From JACKEQ01 sp041389565 (lineage in GTDB: Bacteria > Myxococcota_A > UBA796 > GCA-2862545), in assembly GCA_041389565.1 (NCBI GenBank), contig JAWKRP010000005.1, positions 1-64,000 of the forward strand: DNA of 64,000 nucleotides, given 5' to 3'. Positions within the stretch are counted from its first letter, which is position 1. Every line of letters starts with the position of its first letter. The translations under genes and the position numbers were made by a program. This document shows, piece after piece, positions 1-8,192 of the stretch. The notes beneath the pieces are model-generated. The model had not been told where the DNA came from and did not search any database. It worked only from the letters and a program-made list of their open reading frames with translations.

Positions 1-2230
1 CGACGACTTCGATCAGGACGCCGACGGGACGGCCCTCGGACAGGGCGACTGCGACGACACCGACCCCGCGTTCGGTCCCGACGCCGTGGACGTTTCGTAC
101 GACGGCATCGACCACGACTGTGCGGGCGACAACGACTACGACGCCGACCACGACGGGGCCGTCGCGCTGGGCTTCGAAGCGGAGATCGGCGGCACCGCGC
201 CCCGCACGGGTGACTGCGACGACCAGGCGCCGGGCGTCCATCCCCTGCGCGACGAGGTCTTCTACGACGGCATCGATCAGGACTGCTCGCCCGCGAACGA
301 CGACGACGCCGACGGAGATGGCGTCGCGTCGACCGCCGTGGGGGGCACGGACTGCAACGACCTCGATCCGGCCGTGCGGCCGGGCGTGGCGGAGGTCTGG
401 TACGACGGGGTCGACCAGGACTGCTCGGGCGGCTCGGACTTCGACCAGGACGGCGACGGCGTGCACAGCGCCCTCGATCCGTTCGTGCAGGGCGTGCCGG
501 ACGCGTGCGACACCGTGCCCGGGCCCTACCAGGACGCCTCGTTCGTGCAGATCGACGCCGGAGACGACCCCGTGGCCGTGCTCGGCGCCCTGTGCCCGGG
601 CGGCGACGTGCTCGACATCCAGCTCGCGTCCGGCACCTTCGTGCTCACCGACGAGATCGTGCTCGACGCGCGCAACGTGTCGATCTCGGGCTCGTCGGGC
701 ACCGTGCTGCTGGGGTCGGGCGGGCACCGGCTGCTGCACCTCACCCCGTCGGTGGAGTCGCTGTACCTCGCGGACCTCGAGGGCGCGGGCGGCGACACCC
801 CCGGGGACGGCGGGTGCGTCTGGATGGAGAACCCCACGGAGTCCACGCGGCTCGAGCTGTACCGCACGGTGTTCCGCGAGTGCCACGCAGACGGGTCCGG
901 AGGGGTGTTCACAGCGGGCGGGTTCGCCGACATCACGGTGGTCGAGAGCGAGTTCGAGCGCAACTCCGCCCGTCGGGGCGGGGTCTTCCACTCGGCCGAC
1001 GCGTACTTCGACGTGCAGGACAGCACGTTCGGCGGGAACACCGCGGAGTGCGGCGGCTCCATCGACACGAACGGGTATTCGTACGTGCGGTTCCGCGACC
1101 TGCGGTTCGTGGGCGACCACGCGACCGAGCGCGGCGGCTCGCTGAACCTGGGCGGCGCCGTGCAGATCGACCAGTGGGAGAACCTCGAGTTCGTCGGTCC
1201 CCGCACCGACTCCCGCGCGGCCGCGTTCTTCATCGGGCCCGAGACCGGCAGCGGCGGGTTCGGCACGTCGGTGCTGTACGGCACTACGGTGCGGGGCGCG
1301 CAGGCCCCCGTGACGAACGGCGGAGCGGAGGCCGCGGTCGAGATCTACGACCAGCGGCTCGACCTCTACGACCTGGCCATCCTCGGAGGGCGCGCCACGA
1401 ACGGCCTGCTGCTGTACGGGTACGACAGCGGCGGGTTCGGGGCCGGCGGGGGCTCGTACCGTGTCACCGGGCTCGTCGTGGACGGGCTCTCCGCGTACCA
1501 CTCCGTGCGAACGCACGGCGGGGAGCTGTTCCTCGACCACGTCCGTGTGGCGGGCCAGTCCCGACCGCCCTCCTCGGAGCTCGCGTACGTCGACCCCGTG
1601 CTCGACAGCCCCTGCGACCGCGACGACGACGGGTTCGAGCTGCCCGGCGGCACGTACGGGCCCCACGAGGTGCTGGACTGCGTGTACACGTTCCCCGTCG
1701 AGCCGTACGAGGCTCCGCAGCCCTGCGACCCCTGGTTCGGCTGCGACATCGCGCAGGAGTCGTGCGGAGCGGCCATCCGGCTCACCGGGGATGCGCAGAC
1801 GTACGTGGAGGCCCACTTCGTGACGGCCACCGCGAACGCCACGCCGCACCAGCTCGTGGTGATCGACCCCGAGCAGAACGGGATGGGCGCGGTCGTCCTG
1901 TCGGAGCTCGTGCTGGGCTCCGCATCGGCCTTCTACGACCGCGCGGGCCTGTTGATGGGCGACTACACGGACTTCGGGTTCTCCGACATCCGGAACGTGC
2001 ACGGCGTCCACGGGAACGCGTTCCGCAGGATCCCGTCCGAAGACCCCACGCCCATCGGGTCGAACAGCACGCTGAGCGCCGACGACCCCTTCCTGGCGCC
2101 CCATCCGGCGACCGACGGCCACCTCGACCCCGCCCACCCGGTGGCGTCCGCGGGCGACCCGTCGGTCTGCAGCGTGTGGGACCCGCCCGAGTGCCCGATG
2201 CCGGGCTTCTGGGGCGGTCCCGCCTGGTGA
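1..2230 (+). CDS. MopE-type metal-binding repeat / right-handed beta-helix surface protein (5' truncated by window)
   Basis: The reading frame is open from base 2 and already in a repeat, so the start lies upstream; 742 residues are visible. The first ~145 residues carry tandem units of the form GDCDD..P..HP..EV.YDGIDQDC, the putative metal-binding motif (MopE/PF11617 type) common in Myxococcota surface proteins; the spaced Asp and paired Cys suggest Ca or Cu binding, which is inference. Residues ~170-500 show short beta-rungs with repeated GG and serine/asparagine turns (for example ERNSARRGGVFHS), typical of a parallel beta-helix (pectin-lyase-like) fold. The C-terminus ends in PGFWGGPAW with no MYXO-CTERM tail, unlike the related protein at 10398-12950, so anchoring would have to come from the unseen N-terminus or the protein is released. 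It converges on the lipoprotein gene ending at 2237 with 6 bases between the stops and no terminator hairpin visible. Confidence 0.85.
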   Translation, partial: DDFDQDADGTALGQGDCDDTDPAFGPDAVDVSYDGIDHDCAGDNDYDADHDGAVALGFEAEIGGTAPRTGDCDDQAPGVHPLRDEVFYDGIDQDCSPANDDDADGDGVASTAVGGTDCNDLDPAVRPGVAEVWYDGVDQDCSGGSDFDQDGDGVHSALDPFVQGVPDACDTVPGPYQDASFVQIDAGDDPVAVLGALCPGGDVLDIQLASGTFVLTDEIVLDARNVSISGSSGTVLLGSGGHRLLHLTPSVESLYLADLEGAGGDTPGDGGCVWMENPTESTRLELYRTVFRECHADGSGGVFTAGGFADITVVESEFERNSARRGGVFHSADAYFDVQDSTFGGNTAECGGSIDTNGYSYVRFRDLRFVGDHATERGGSLNLGGAVQIDQWENLEFVGPRTDSRAAAFFIGPETGSGGFGTSVLYGTTVRGAQAPVTNGGAEAAVEIYDQRLDLYDLAILGGRATNGLLLYGYDSGGFGAGGGSYRVTGLVVDGLSAYHSVRTHGGELFLDHVRVAGQSRPPSSELAYVDPVLDSPCDRDDDGFELPGGTYGPHEVLDCVYTFPVEPYEAPQPCDPWFGCDIAQESCGAAIRLTGDAQTYVEAHFVTATANATPHQLVVIDPEQNGMGAVVLSELVLGSASAFYDRAGLLMGDYTDFGFSDIRNVHGVHGNAFRRIPSEDPTPIGSNSTLSADDPFLAPHPATDGHLDPAHPVASAGDPSVCSVWDPPECPMPGFWGGPAW

Positions 2231-2236
2231 ACCTGG

Positions 2237-3037
2237 CTACTGGCGCTCGAGCGTCCCGAGCGGGGTCACGTGGTACACGATGTCGCCGCCGCGAACGCCG
2301 GTGAGCACGGCTTCGATGGTCTGCTCGTCGAGCCGGGTGAAGGTGAGGTCGAGCACCTTTCCCGCGGGGTTCGTCACGACGTAGCTGCCCTCTTCGGGGA
2401 GCGGGTCCTGCAGGCGGAAGCCGATCCCGACCATGTCGAGGTGCCACTCGCCCTTGTCGGTCTGCCAGTCGCGGGTGCCGTCGAGCGTGAAGCCCGAGCC
2501 GTCGCGCACCCCGAACTCGTGGTCGCCCTGCACGTCGGCCGTCTCGCCGTCCGTGGCGGTCCAGGTGTGCTCGGTGATCACGCGGCGCGTGCGGGCCTCG
2601 CTGCTCCAGGTGACGTCGGCCTGCCCATCGACCGTCACGTCCTCGTTCCTGAAGCCGAACCACTCGTGCTTCACGGCGAGGTCGCTGGCTTCGGTCTTCT
2701 CGACGGTGATCGCCGTGAGGCCCGCGAACGTGTGCCCGTTGTACACACACCCGTCTCCGAGCTCGCCCCAGTCGATGTTCAGGGTGTTCCCGTCGCGCGT
2801 CACCTCGTTGCAGCCGGCCTGGGAGTCCCAGAAGACCTCCAGCTCAGCGGCGGCGTCCTGCAGCGCAGACCCGATGGTGAAGTCGGTGGAGACCTCGATG
2901 GGCTCCTGGGTGGCGTTGGTGCCCTCGGACGAGCGCGCGGACTGCTGGAGCGCGGCGGCGGCTTCGAGGGGACCCATCTCTTCGCCGCATCCGACGAGGG
3001 CGAAGACGACAGCGGCAGGGACGAGGATGCGAATCAT
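2237..3037 (-). CDS. Hypothetical lipoprotein
   Basis: 266 aa. The N-terminus MIRILVPAAVVFALVGCGEE is a textbook type II signal peptide with lipobox LVGC, so the mature protein should start at Cys17 and be lipid-anchored. After a short polar linker (~18-50) the remainder looks all-beta, with regularly spaced Trp and Thr and DGxxDVxW-like segments near the middle. I recognise no family. A Shine-Dalgarno-like CCGGAG precedes the ATG. The gene stands alone: the next gene upstream on this strand ends at 3141 and the interval contains a copy of a dispersed intergenic repeat (3085-3133). Function unknown. Confidence 0.75.
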   Translation of the reverse strand: MIRILVPAAVVFALVGCGEEMGPLEAAAALQQSARSSEGTNATQEPIEVSTDFTIGSALQDAAAELEVFWDSQAGCNEVTRDGNTLNIDWGELGDGCVYNGHTFAGLTAITVEKTEASDLAVKHEWFGFRNEDVTVDGQADVTWSSEARTRRVITEHTWTATDGETADVQGDHEFGVRDGSGFTLDGTRDWQTDKGEWHLDMVGIGFRLQDPLPEEGSYVVTNPAGKVLDLTFTRLDEQTIEAVLTGVRGGDIVYHVTPLGTLERQ

Positions 3038-3084
3038 GGGGGACTCCGGTTTCTACAGCCGTTGGACCCGCGGGTCGGGCAGAG

Positions 3085-3133
3085 CAGAAACAGGAATCCG
3101 TAGAATTCCCACTCGGTGACTCCTCCCTGAAAT
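3085..3133. repeat. Dispersed intergenic repeat, copy 1
   Basis: Contains CAGAAACAGGAATCCGTAG (3085-3103) followed by GACTCCTCCCTGAAAT (3118-3133). Near-identical blocks recur at 7056-7117 and, in a rearranged order, at 44294-44350. It sits in the 5' region of the lipoprotein gene 2237-3037. It could be a REP/MITE-like element or a shared regulatory site; no protein is encoded. Confidence 0.5.
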
Positions 3134-3140
3134 CGGGGGG

Positions 3141-5084
3141 TCAGTGGGACTCGAGCCAGTCGAGCCACACCTCGAGCCGATGGACGCGGTGCGCGGGCGC
3201 CCCGAGCCCGTGCCCCTCGTTCGGGTACACGTAGAAGCGCGTCTCGACCCCGAGGTCTGCGAGCGCCCGATACAGCGTGACGCCCTGCGCGAACGGCACG
3301 CGGAGGTCGTCGGAGCCATGCAGCACGAGCGTGGGCGTGCGCACCGATGCGAGGAACCGCGACGGGTTCGATCGGTCGAACACCGAGAAGTCGGCCCACG
3401 GACGCCCGCGGTACTCCCAGTCGGCCACGAGCCCGTGGTTGATGTCGGAGCCCACGTACTGGGCGACCGGGTCGGTCACCGCGGCCCCCGCCACAGCGGC
3501 GCGGTAGCGGTCGGAATGCCCGATGGCCCAGGCCGTGAGGTACCCACCCCACGACCAGCCACCGTAGTAGAGCTTTGCGGGGTCGACGCGGCCGGTCGCG
3601 ATCAGGTGATCGACCCCCGCTTCGATGTCCATGTGCTCGATCTCGCCGAGCCGCCCGCGGTTCGCGCTGTAGAAGTCGCGCCCGTAGGCGGTCCCCCCGC
3701 GGTAGTTCGGGTGGAACACGGCGTACCCGTGGGATCCGAAGAAGTGGTCCCACGCGCCGAACGCCTCCTTGGTGACGGAGTCGGGGCCGCCGTGCGGGAA
3801 CACCAGCAGGGGTGGCGCCCCTCCATCGGGAGGGCTCGCAGGCACGGTGAGCACGCCTTCGAGGGCCGTGCCCTCCGGACCCGTCCACCGCACGACCTCG
3901 ACACGCGACAGCGCCCAGCTCGCGATGCCCGGGTTGGGGTCGAGCAGCACGGTGGAACGGCCGGACTTCAGCGCCACGGACCGCACCTGCGGCGGGTGAT
4001 CGGCCCCGGAGTCGCGCACGTAGAGCGTCTTCCCGTCGGGCGACACCACCATGCCGTGCAGCACGGTGCCGTCGTACGGGATGCGCTTCACGTCTCCCGT
4101 ACCCGCCGCGACGCGCCACAGCTCGCTGCGCGTCTTCACGGCCACCTGGGCGAGCAGGGACTTGCCGTCGGGCGCCCACACGACCTGCTCGAGCGTGGGG
4201 TCGTGGTCGACCAGCACGTTGCGCACGGCCCCCGAGCGGAGGTCCATCACGTTCAGCGCGTCGGTGATGCCCCCGGTGCGACACCCGATCCAGGCCAGCT
4301 CGCGGTCGTCGGGGGAGAACGCGACCGAGCCGAAGCACGCCTGCGAAGATTCGCTCGTGGGCACGGGGGTGGCCGCTCCGTCGCGGAGGATCGCGAGCGA
4401 GGGCCGGATCGTGTTCTCGTAGGCGTTGTTGAGCTCGCTCGTGGTGATCGCGAACACCCCGCCCTCGTGGGCCTCGGTGTAGTCGAGCACGTGAACGGAG
4501 CCGTCGGTGAGGGCCTCGGTGGCTCCACCTGTCGCGGGGACCGTGTACAGGCGGGCCTTCGCGCGGCTCTTCTCGAGCTCGGTGACCCCACCGGTGCGGA
4601 AGTCGGCGGCCTTCTCGGCGTCGGTCTTCGGAGGACGCGCGCGGAACCGGAGCGCCGAACCGTCGGGGCTGAACGCGACATCCTGCGGCGAGAGCTCGCC
4701 CGTGTCGACGATGCGGGCCTCACCCCCGGCGACCGGGAGCAGGTGGATGCGCGACTTCCCGCCGACGTCGCGGAGGAACAGGATCTCATGCCCGCTGGGC
4801 GACCACTTCGCGTCGCCCGGCAGCCCCGGACCGGCCGTGAGAGTGACGGGTTCACCGCCATCCGCCGGGATGCGCACGACCCGGCGCGCTTCGGTCCACC
4901 CGTTCTCGGTGGCGCTCGACGGACCGGCATCCGGGTCGAACGACCAGCCGCCCACGTCGAGGACGAGCCACTTCCCGTCGGGCGACACGGACGGGAGGCC
5001 AGCACTCTGGAGGGACACCACATCGGTCGGCGTGACGGTCGCGGAGCCCGCGAGCGCCGACGCCAGGAGCGCGAACAGGAGCAT
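3141..5084 (-). CDS. S9 family prolyl oligopeptidase-like serine peptidase, exported
   Basis: 647 aa. An N-terminal signal peptide (MLLFALLASALAG) is followed by a beta-propeller of PD40/TolB-like blades (~25-370; repeated SPDG.. motifs such as SVSPDGKWLVLDVGG) and a C-terminal alpha/beta-hydrolase domain (~390-647). The nucleophile lies in GGWSWGGYLTAW (Ser about residue 510), the acid in HGSDDLRVPF (Asp about 592) and the base in NEGHGLG (His about 624), a complete S9 triad. Size and order match acylaminoacyl- or dipeptidyl-peptidase-like S9 enzymes, which cleave short peptides; the exact substrate cannot be read. The start ATG overlaps the stop of the upstream VWA gene by one base (TGATG at 5082-5086), indicating translational coupling. 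A periplasmic peptide-degrading role is inferred from the signal peptide. Confidence 0.93.
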   Translation of the reverse strand: MLLFALLASALAGSATVTPTDVVSLQSAGLPSVSPDGKWLVLDVGGWSFDPDAGPSSATENGWTEARRVVRIPADGGEPVTLTAGPGLPGDAKWSPSGHEILFLRDVGGKSRIHLLPVAGGEARIVDTGELSPQDVAFSPDGSALRFRARPPKTDAEKAADFRTGGVTELEKSRAKARLYTVPATGGATEALTDGSVHVLDYTEAHEGGVFAITTSELNNAYENTIRPSLAILRDGAATPVPTSESSQACFGSVAFSPDDRELAWIGCRTGGITDALNVMDLRSGAVRNVLVDHDPTLEQVVWAPDGKSLLAQVAVKTRSELWRVAAGTGDVKRIPYDGTVLHGMVVSPDGKTLYVRDSGADHPPQVRSVALKSGRSTVLLDPNPGIASWALSRVEVVRWTGPEGTALEGVLTVPASPPDGGAPPLLVFPHGGPDSVTKEAFGAWDHFFGSHGYAVFHPNYRGGTAYGRDFYSANRGRLGEIEHMDIEAGVDHLIATGRVDPAKLYYGGWSWGGYLTAWAIGHSDRYRAAVAGAAVTDPVAQYVGSDINHGLVADWEYRGRPWADFSVFDRSNPSRFLASVRTPTLVLHGSDDLRVPFAQGVTLYRALADLGVETRFYVYPNEGHGLGAPAHRVHRLEVWLDWLESH

Positions 5085-6169
5085 CAGGGGACGTCTTCGG
5101 TGACCGCGCCCGCCGCGAAGTTCTCGGCGATGAAGTACTCCACGACCACCTCGGCGTACGGATCCGGCGTGTAGTCGAGGAACGAGATGCTGTTGCGCCC
5201 GGCCTGGTAGAGCACCTCACACGTCTCGGTCTCCGTGGCGGGCGTGCACACCTCGAAGCCCCGGGTGATCTCCTGGCCGTCTTCGTTCACGTACGTGACG
5301 GTGATCTCGAGCAGCAGCTCGGGCGCGGTGACCGGGATGCGCGACAGGAAGAACTCCTTCTTCAGGCCGGAGGTCTGCAGGCCCAGCGCGTTGAGCGCCG
5401 GACCCCAGTCGTCTTCGCAGATCGAGTACAGCACGCCACCCGTGACGTTCGCGTAGTTGATGTAGGCGAAGCCCGGCCGGAAGCCACTGCCGCCACACGC
5501 GGGATCCGGGCTCAGCCCGACGATGGCGTGCATGGTGACGAGCGACGGGCGCGACTTGAGGTTCGCCGCCCACTGCATGAACTCGGGCCGCGACACGGGG
5601 TTGTTGCCCGACTGGTCGTCGGCGTCGGAGATGAAGATGAGGTGGAGCTCGGCTTCGTCGCGCAGGAAGCCCTCGTTGCGCGGCGTGTCGACCCGGAGCT
5701 CGAGCGCGTAGTAGGCCGCGGCCCGCCCGGACTCGACCGAGCCCGACAGCACGCCCAGGGTGCCCACCATGCCCTGGAAGATCCCGACCGGGTCGGGCGT
5801 GTCGTTGTCGATGAACCGGTAGTCCTGGAACATCCGGAGCTTACCGGTGTGGTCTTCACGCTGGACGTCGGTGCTCACCATGCCGATGTGGTAGTCGAGC
5901 CCCGAGTTCACGAAGTACTCGATGAACGGCGGGAAGTTCGTCTGGAGCGCGTTCTGCTCGTCGCCCATCGAGCTCGAGTTGTCGACCACGAACAGCACGT
6001 CGACCACGGGCTCGGTGGCCTGCACGATCCGGTCGATCTGGATGGGGTTCTCGGGCTCGGGCGGCACGGAGACCGTGGGATCCGCGGGCTCTGCCGTGAG
6101 GTCGTTCTCGATGTGGCATCCGCCCAGCGCGACGAGCGCGAGCGAGGCGAACGGGACGAAGGTGCGCAA
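5084..6169 (-). CDS. VWA-domain lipoprotein
   Basis: 361 aa from a TTG start at 6169, chosen because a GGAG lies 6 bases upstream and it gives a compact lipoprotein signal MRTFVPFASLALVALGGC; an in-frame ATG at 6199 and GTG at 6229 are alternatives. The mature protein has a Pro/Glu linker and then a von Willebrand A fold with the metal-ion-dependent adhesion site D63-x-S65-x-S67 (DNSSSM), followed by a Thr/Asp-containing stretch (ISDADDQSGNN). VWA lipoproteins bind a protein ligand through a divalent cation; the ligand is unknown. It is the middle gene of a minus-strand unit between the lamin-tail lipoprotein (70 bases upstream) and the S9 peptidase (one-base overlap). Confidence 0.88.
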   Translation of the reverse strand: MRTFVPFASLALVALGGCHIENDLTAEPADPTVSVPPEPENPIQIDRIVQATEPVVDVLFVVDNSSSMGDEQNALQTNFPPFIEYFVNSGLDYHIGMVSTDVQREDHTGKLRMFQDYRFIDNDTPDPVGIFQGMVGTLGVLSGSVESGRAAAYYALELRVDTPRNEGFLRDEAELHLIFISDADDQSGNNPVSRPEFMQWAANLKSRPSLVTMHAIVGLSPDPACGGSGFRPGFAYINYANVTGGVLYSICEDDWGPALNALGLQTSGLKKEFFLSRIPVTAPELLLEITVTYVNEDGQEITRGFEVCTPATETETCEVLYQAGRNSISFLDYTPDPYAEVVVEYFIAENFAAGAVTEDVP

Positions 6170-6239
6170 GACGGACTCCACGGGGCACACCACTGGCATA
6201 CCCCATCTGGAGCCCGCTCGCTGACTCACGGAGCGTGCG

Positions 6240-6989
6240 TTACCAGCAGGGGTCGTTCTCTTCTCCGGGCGTGCCCGGCTCGCCGCCGGTCGAGATCACG
6301 GTGACCTGATCGCACCACACGTCGAGCGAGTCGTTCCCGGTGCTGTCGAGCACCGAGGGGTCGAGCCCGATGGCCACGCCGCTCGTGAACCAGTCGGCGC
6401 CGTACTCCAGGCGGTCGATCTCGACGCCATCGGGACGCGTGAGCACCACCTCGTCCGGGACGTTCGCGAGCGCAAGCCCGCCGCCCAGCGACACGCGCGA
6501 GAACCAGCCGTCGCACGGCACGCCGCCGTTGAGGTCCATCGAGGTCTCCGCGCACAGCACGAAGTACCCGCCCGGCGGCACCAGGAACGGGCCCGTCAGG
6601 TCCCACGAGTCGTAGTCGAGATCGTGGAAGGAGTACCCGGCCACGTCGATCGGGTAGCTCGCGGTGTTGTAGAGCTCGACCCACTCCCCGTTCTCGTCAT
6701 CGACCACCTCGGGGTTGATCATCAGCTCCGAGAACACGAGATCGCCGGGCTGCGCCTCCTGCACCGCGGGGATCTCGGGCTCGGGCTCGGGATCGGGCTC
6801 CTCGACGGGGGGATCGGGCTGCGCCGGTGCGTCGGGCTCCTCTGCGGCGGGGGCCTGGGGCGCTTCGGGCGCAGGCTCCTCTTCGGTGACTTCCGGGTTC
6901 TCAAGCTCGGGCTCGAGGGGCGCGAGGTTCGACACACCGTACTCGCTGCACCCGACCAGGCACAGCACCACCAGCGACAGCATCCGCAT
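6240..6989 (-). CDS. Lamin-tail-domain lipoprotein
   Basis: 249 aa from ATG 6989, preceded by GGAG; a longer frame to 7031 would only add residues before the signal peptide. The signal MRMLSLVVLCLVGC has lipobox LVGC. Residues ~20-85 are a Pro/Glu/Ala-rich linker of tandem PEPE-like units that would span the periplasm or surface. Residues ~90-230 match the lamin tail domain (LTD, PF00932): GDLVFSELMINP at the start, then WVELYN and PPGGYFVLC, an immunoglobulin-like fold that in bacteria is found on secreted or surface proteins, often beside nucleases or metal-binding repeats. First gene of the unit running to 3141. Its function as an adhesive or scaffold module is inference. Confidence 0.87.
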   Translation of the reverse strand: MRMLSLVVLCLVGCSEYGVSNLAPLEPELENPEVTEEEPAPEAPQAPAAEEPDAPAQPDPPVEEPDPEPEPEIPAVQEAQPGDLVFSELMINPEVVDDENGEWVELYNTASYPIDVAGYSFHDLDYDSWDLTGPFLVPPGGYFVLCAETSMDLNGGVPCDGWFSRVSLGGGLALANVPDEVVLTRPDGVEIDRLEYGADWFTSGVAIGLDPSVLDSTGNDSLDVWCDQVTVISTGGEPGTPGEENDPCW

Positions 6990-7055
6990 GGCAACTCCAA
7001 CGACAAACAAGGGTTCAACGATCGGGCCCATCGGCTCCGACCGTCGACAGTGTAT

Positions 7056-7117
7056 CAGAACCAGAATTCCGATGCTGGATCAAATCCGGGAGGAGTCGCT
7101 GACTCCTCCCCGAATTC
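7056..7117. repeat. Dispersed intergenic repeat, copy 2, with a perfect hairpin
   Basis: Begins CAGAACCAGAATTCCGATG (7056-7074), matching copy 1 at 14 of 19 positions. It continues into a perfect inverted repeat, GGGAGGAGTC (7088-7097), loop GCT, GACTCCTCCC (7101-7110); pairing extends outwards to 7082/7116 with two mismatches. There is no T-run, so it does not look like an intrinsic terminator. It lies between divergent genes 6240-6989 and 7175-8155, where it would be transcribed in either 5' UTR or act at the DNA level. Confidence 0.55.
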
Positions 7118-7174
7118 GGACGACGCGTAAGCTCCCACGCGTTCGTGCGTTGGTAGAGTGTCGACGGAGGCTCC

Positions 7175-8155
7175 ATGATGTGGTTGATGCTGATCGCGTG
7201 CGGTCAGGCGGAGGGCGAGGAGGTGGCGGCGGTGATGCTGGCCTCCGGTCGCGCCTCGGTGGTGCACGACGGCGTGTCCGCCCCGGCCGACGTGGGCGTC
7301 GTGCTCACCCGGGACGACGTGCTGCACACCGGTCCCGACGGCACGATCCTCGTGCACCTCAGCAACGACCACGTGGTGCGCATCGACTCCGACCTCGAGC
7401 TCGCGGTGTCCGACCTCGTGATGCTCGATGCACCCCGAGCCACCATCGAGCCCGGCAAGCAGCTCGCCGATCTGCTGTACCCCGAGGAGCGCGCCGGTCT
7501 CGGCGCCGATCTCACGCGCGCCGAAGGGGTCGCCGGCTGGCACTCCCGCCTCACGGCCGCCGACTCCGTGAGCGGGGCCCGTCGCCGCTACGGAATCTCG
7601 AACGACGAGCCCGACGGCGTGAAGGCCTCCGAAGAGGAACGCAGCGAGATGTCCGACGACGGCGGCGGCGCGAGCAGCCCCGCTCCGCCGCCTCCGATCC
7701 CCGATGTCGCGCCGAAGCAGGAGCGCACGAAGCCGAAGCCGACCTCGCCGGGGCGCGGCACGAAGAAGACTGGCGGTAACGGGTCGTCCAGCACACCCAC
7801 GCTCAACATCGCGCCGGCCGATGCCACCCCGCAGGACTCGCGGCCCGTACCCGCCAGCGCCTCGCCCGAGCCGGCCATCGAGACCTCCCGCGATGCGTTC
7901 TCCACGTCCACACCGGCGGATCTCGCGACGCGCTTCGCGACGGGTCCCGACCACCAGTGCCTGGTGGCCTGGGCAGAGGGCGTGGGGCTCGAGCTCGACA
8001 CCCTCACGATCGAGGTGCGGGTCGCGCCCGATGGCTCGGTGCGGGCGGTCGGCCGGCGCGGGGTGCGCGTGCCCTCCTGTGCTCGCGAGATCATCGAAGC
8101 CACGAGCTTCGCCGACGGTCAGCAGACCTTCACGTTCGACGTGACCCTCGAGTGA
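7175..8155 (+). CDS. FecR-like lipoprotein with C-terminal TonB-C/AgmX-like domain
   Basis: 326 aa. The start follows CGGAGG with 4 bases spacing. A very short signal (MMWLMLIACGQ) gives lipobox LIAC. Residues ~15-85 resemble a FecR domain: a beta-rich stretch (GRASVVHDG...GVVLTRDDVLHTGPDGTI) of the kind used in ligand-sensing envelope proteins. Residues ~150-245 are Pro/Ser/Lys-rich and disordered. The last ~65 residues (CLVAWAEGVGLELDTLTIEV to the end) resemble the small beta-alpha-beta domain found at the ends of TonB- and AgmX-like proteins in this phylum. It lies 37 bases upstream of a CHASE2 cyclase on the same strand, so the two may form an envelope sensing unit; that link is inference. 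Confidence 0.78.
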   Translation: MMWLMLIACGQAEGEEVAAVMLASGRASVVHDGVSAPADVGVVLTRDDVLHTGPDGTILVHLSNDHVVRIDSDLELAVSDLVMLDAPRATIEPGKQLADLLYPEERAGLGADLTRAEGVAGWHSRLTAADSVSGARRRYGISNDEPDGVKASEEERSEMSDDGGGASSPAPPPPIPDVAPKQERTKPKPTSPGRGTKKTGGNGSSSTPTLNIAPADATPQDSRPVPASASPEPAIETSRDAFSTSTPADLATRFATGPDHQCLVAWAEGVGLELDTLTIEVRVAPDGSVRAVGRRGVRVPSCAREIIEATSFADGQQTFTFDVTLE

Positions 8156-8192
8156 CCGGCCGGGTGGCCGTCGTCGGAGGGCGTGAGGGCGC

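Noticed and set aside
7088..7110. Intrinsic terminator
   Set aside because: Hairpin lies between two divergent 5' ends and has no U-tract.
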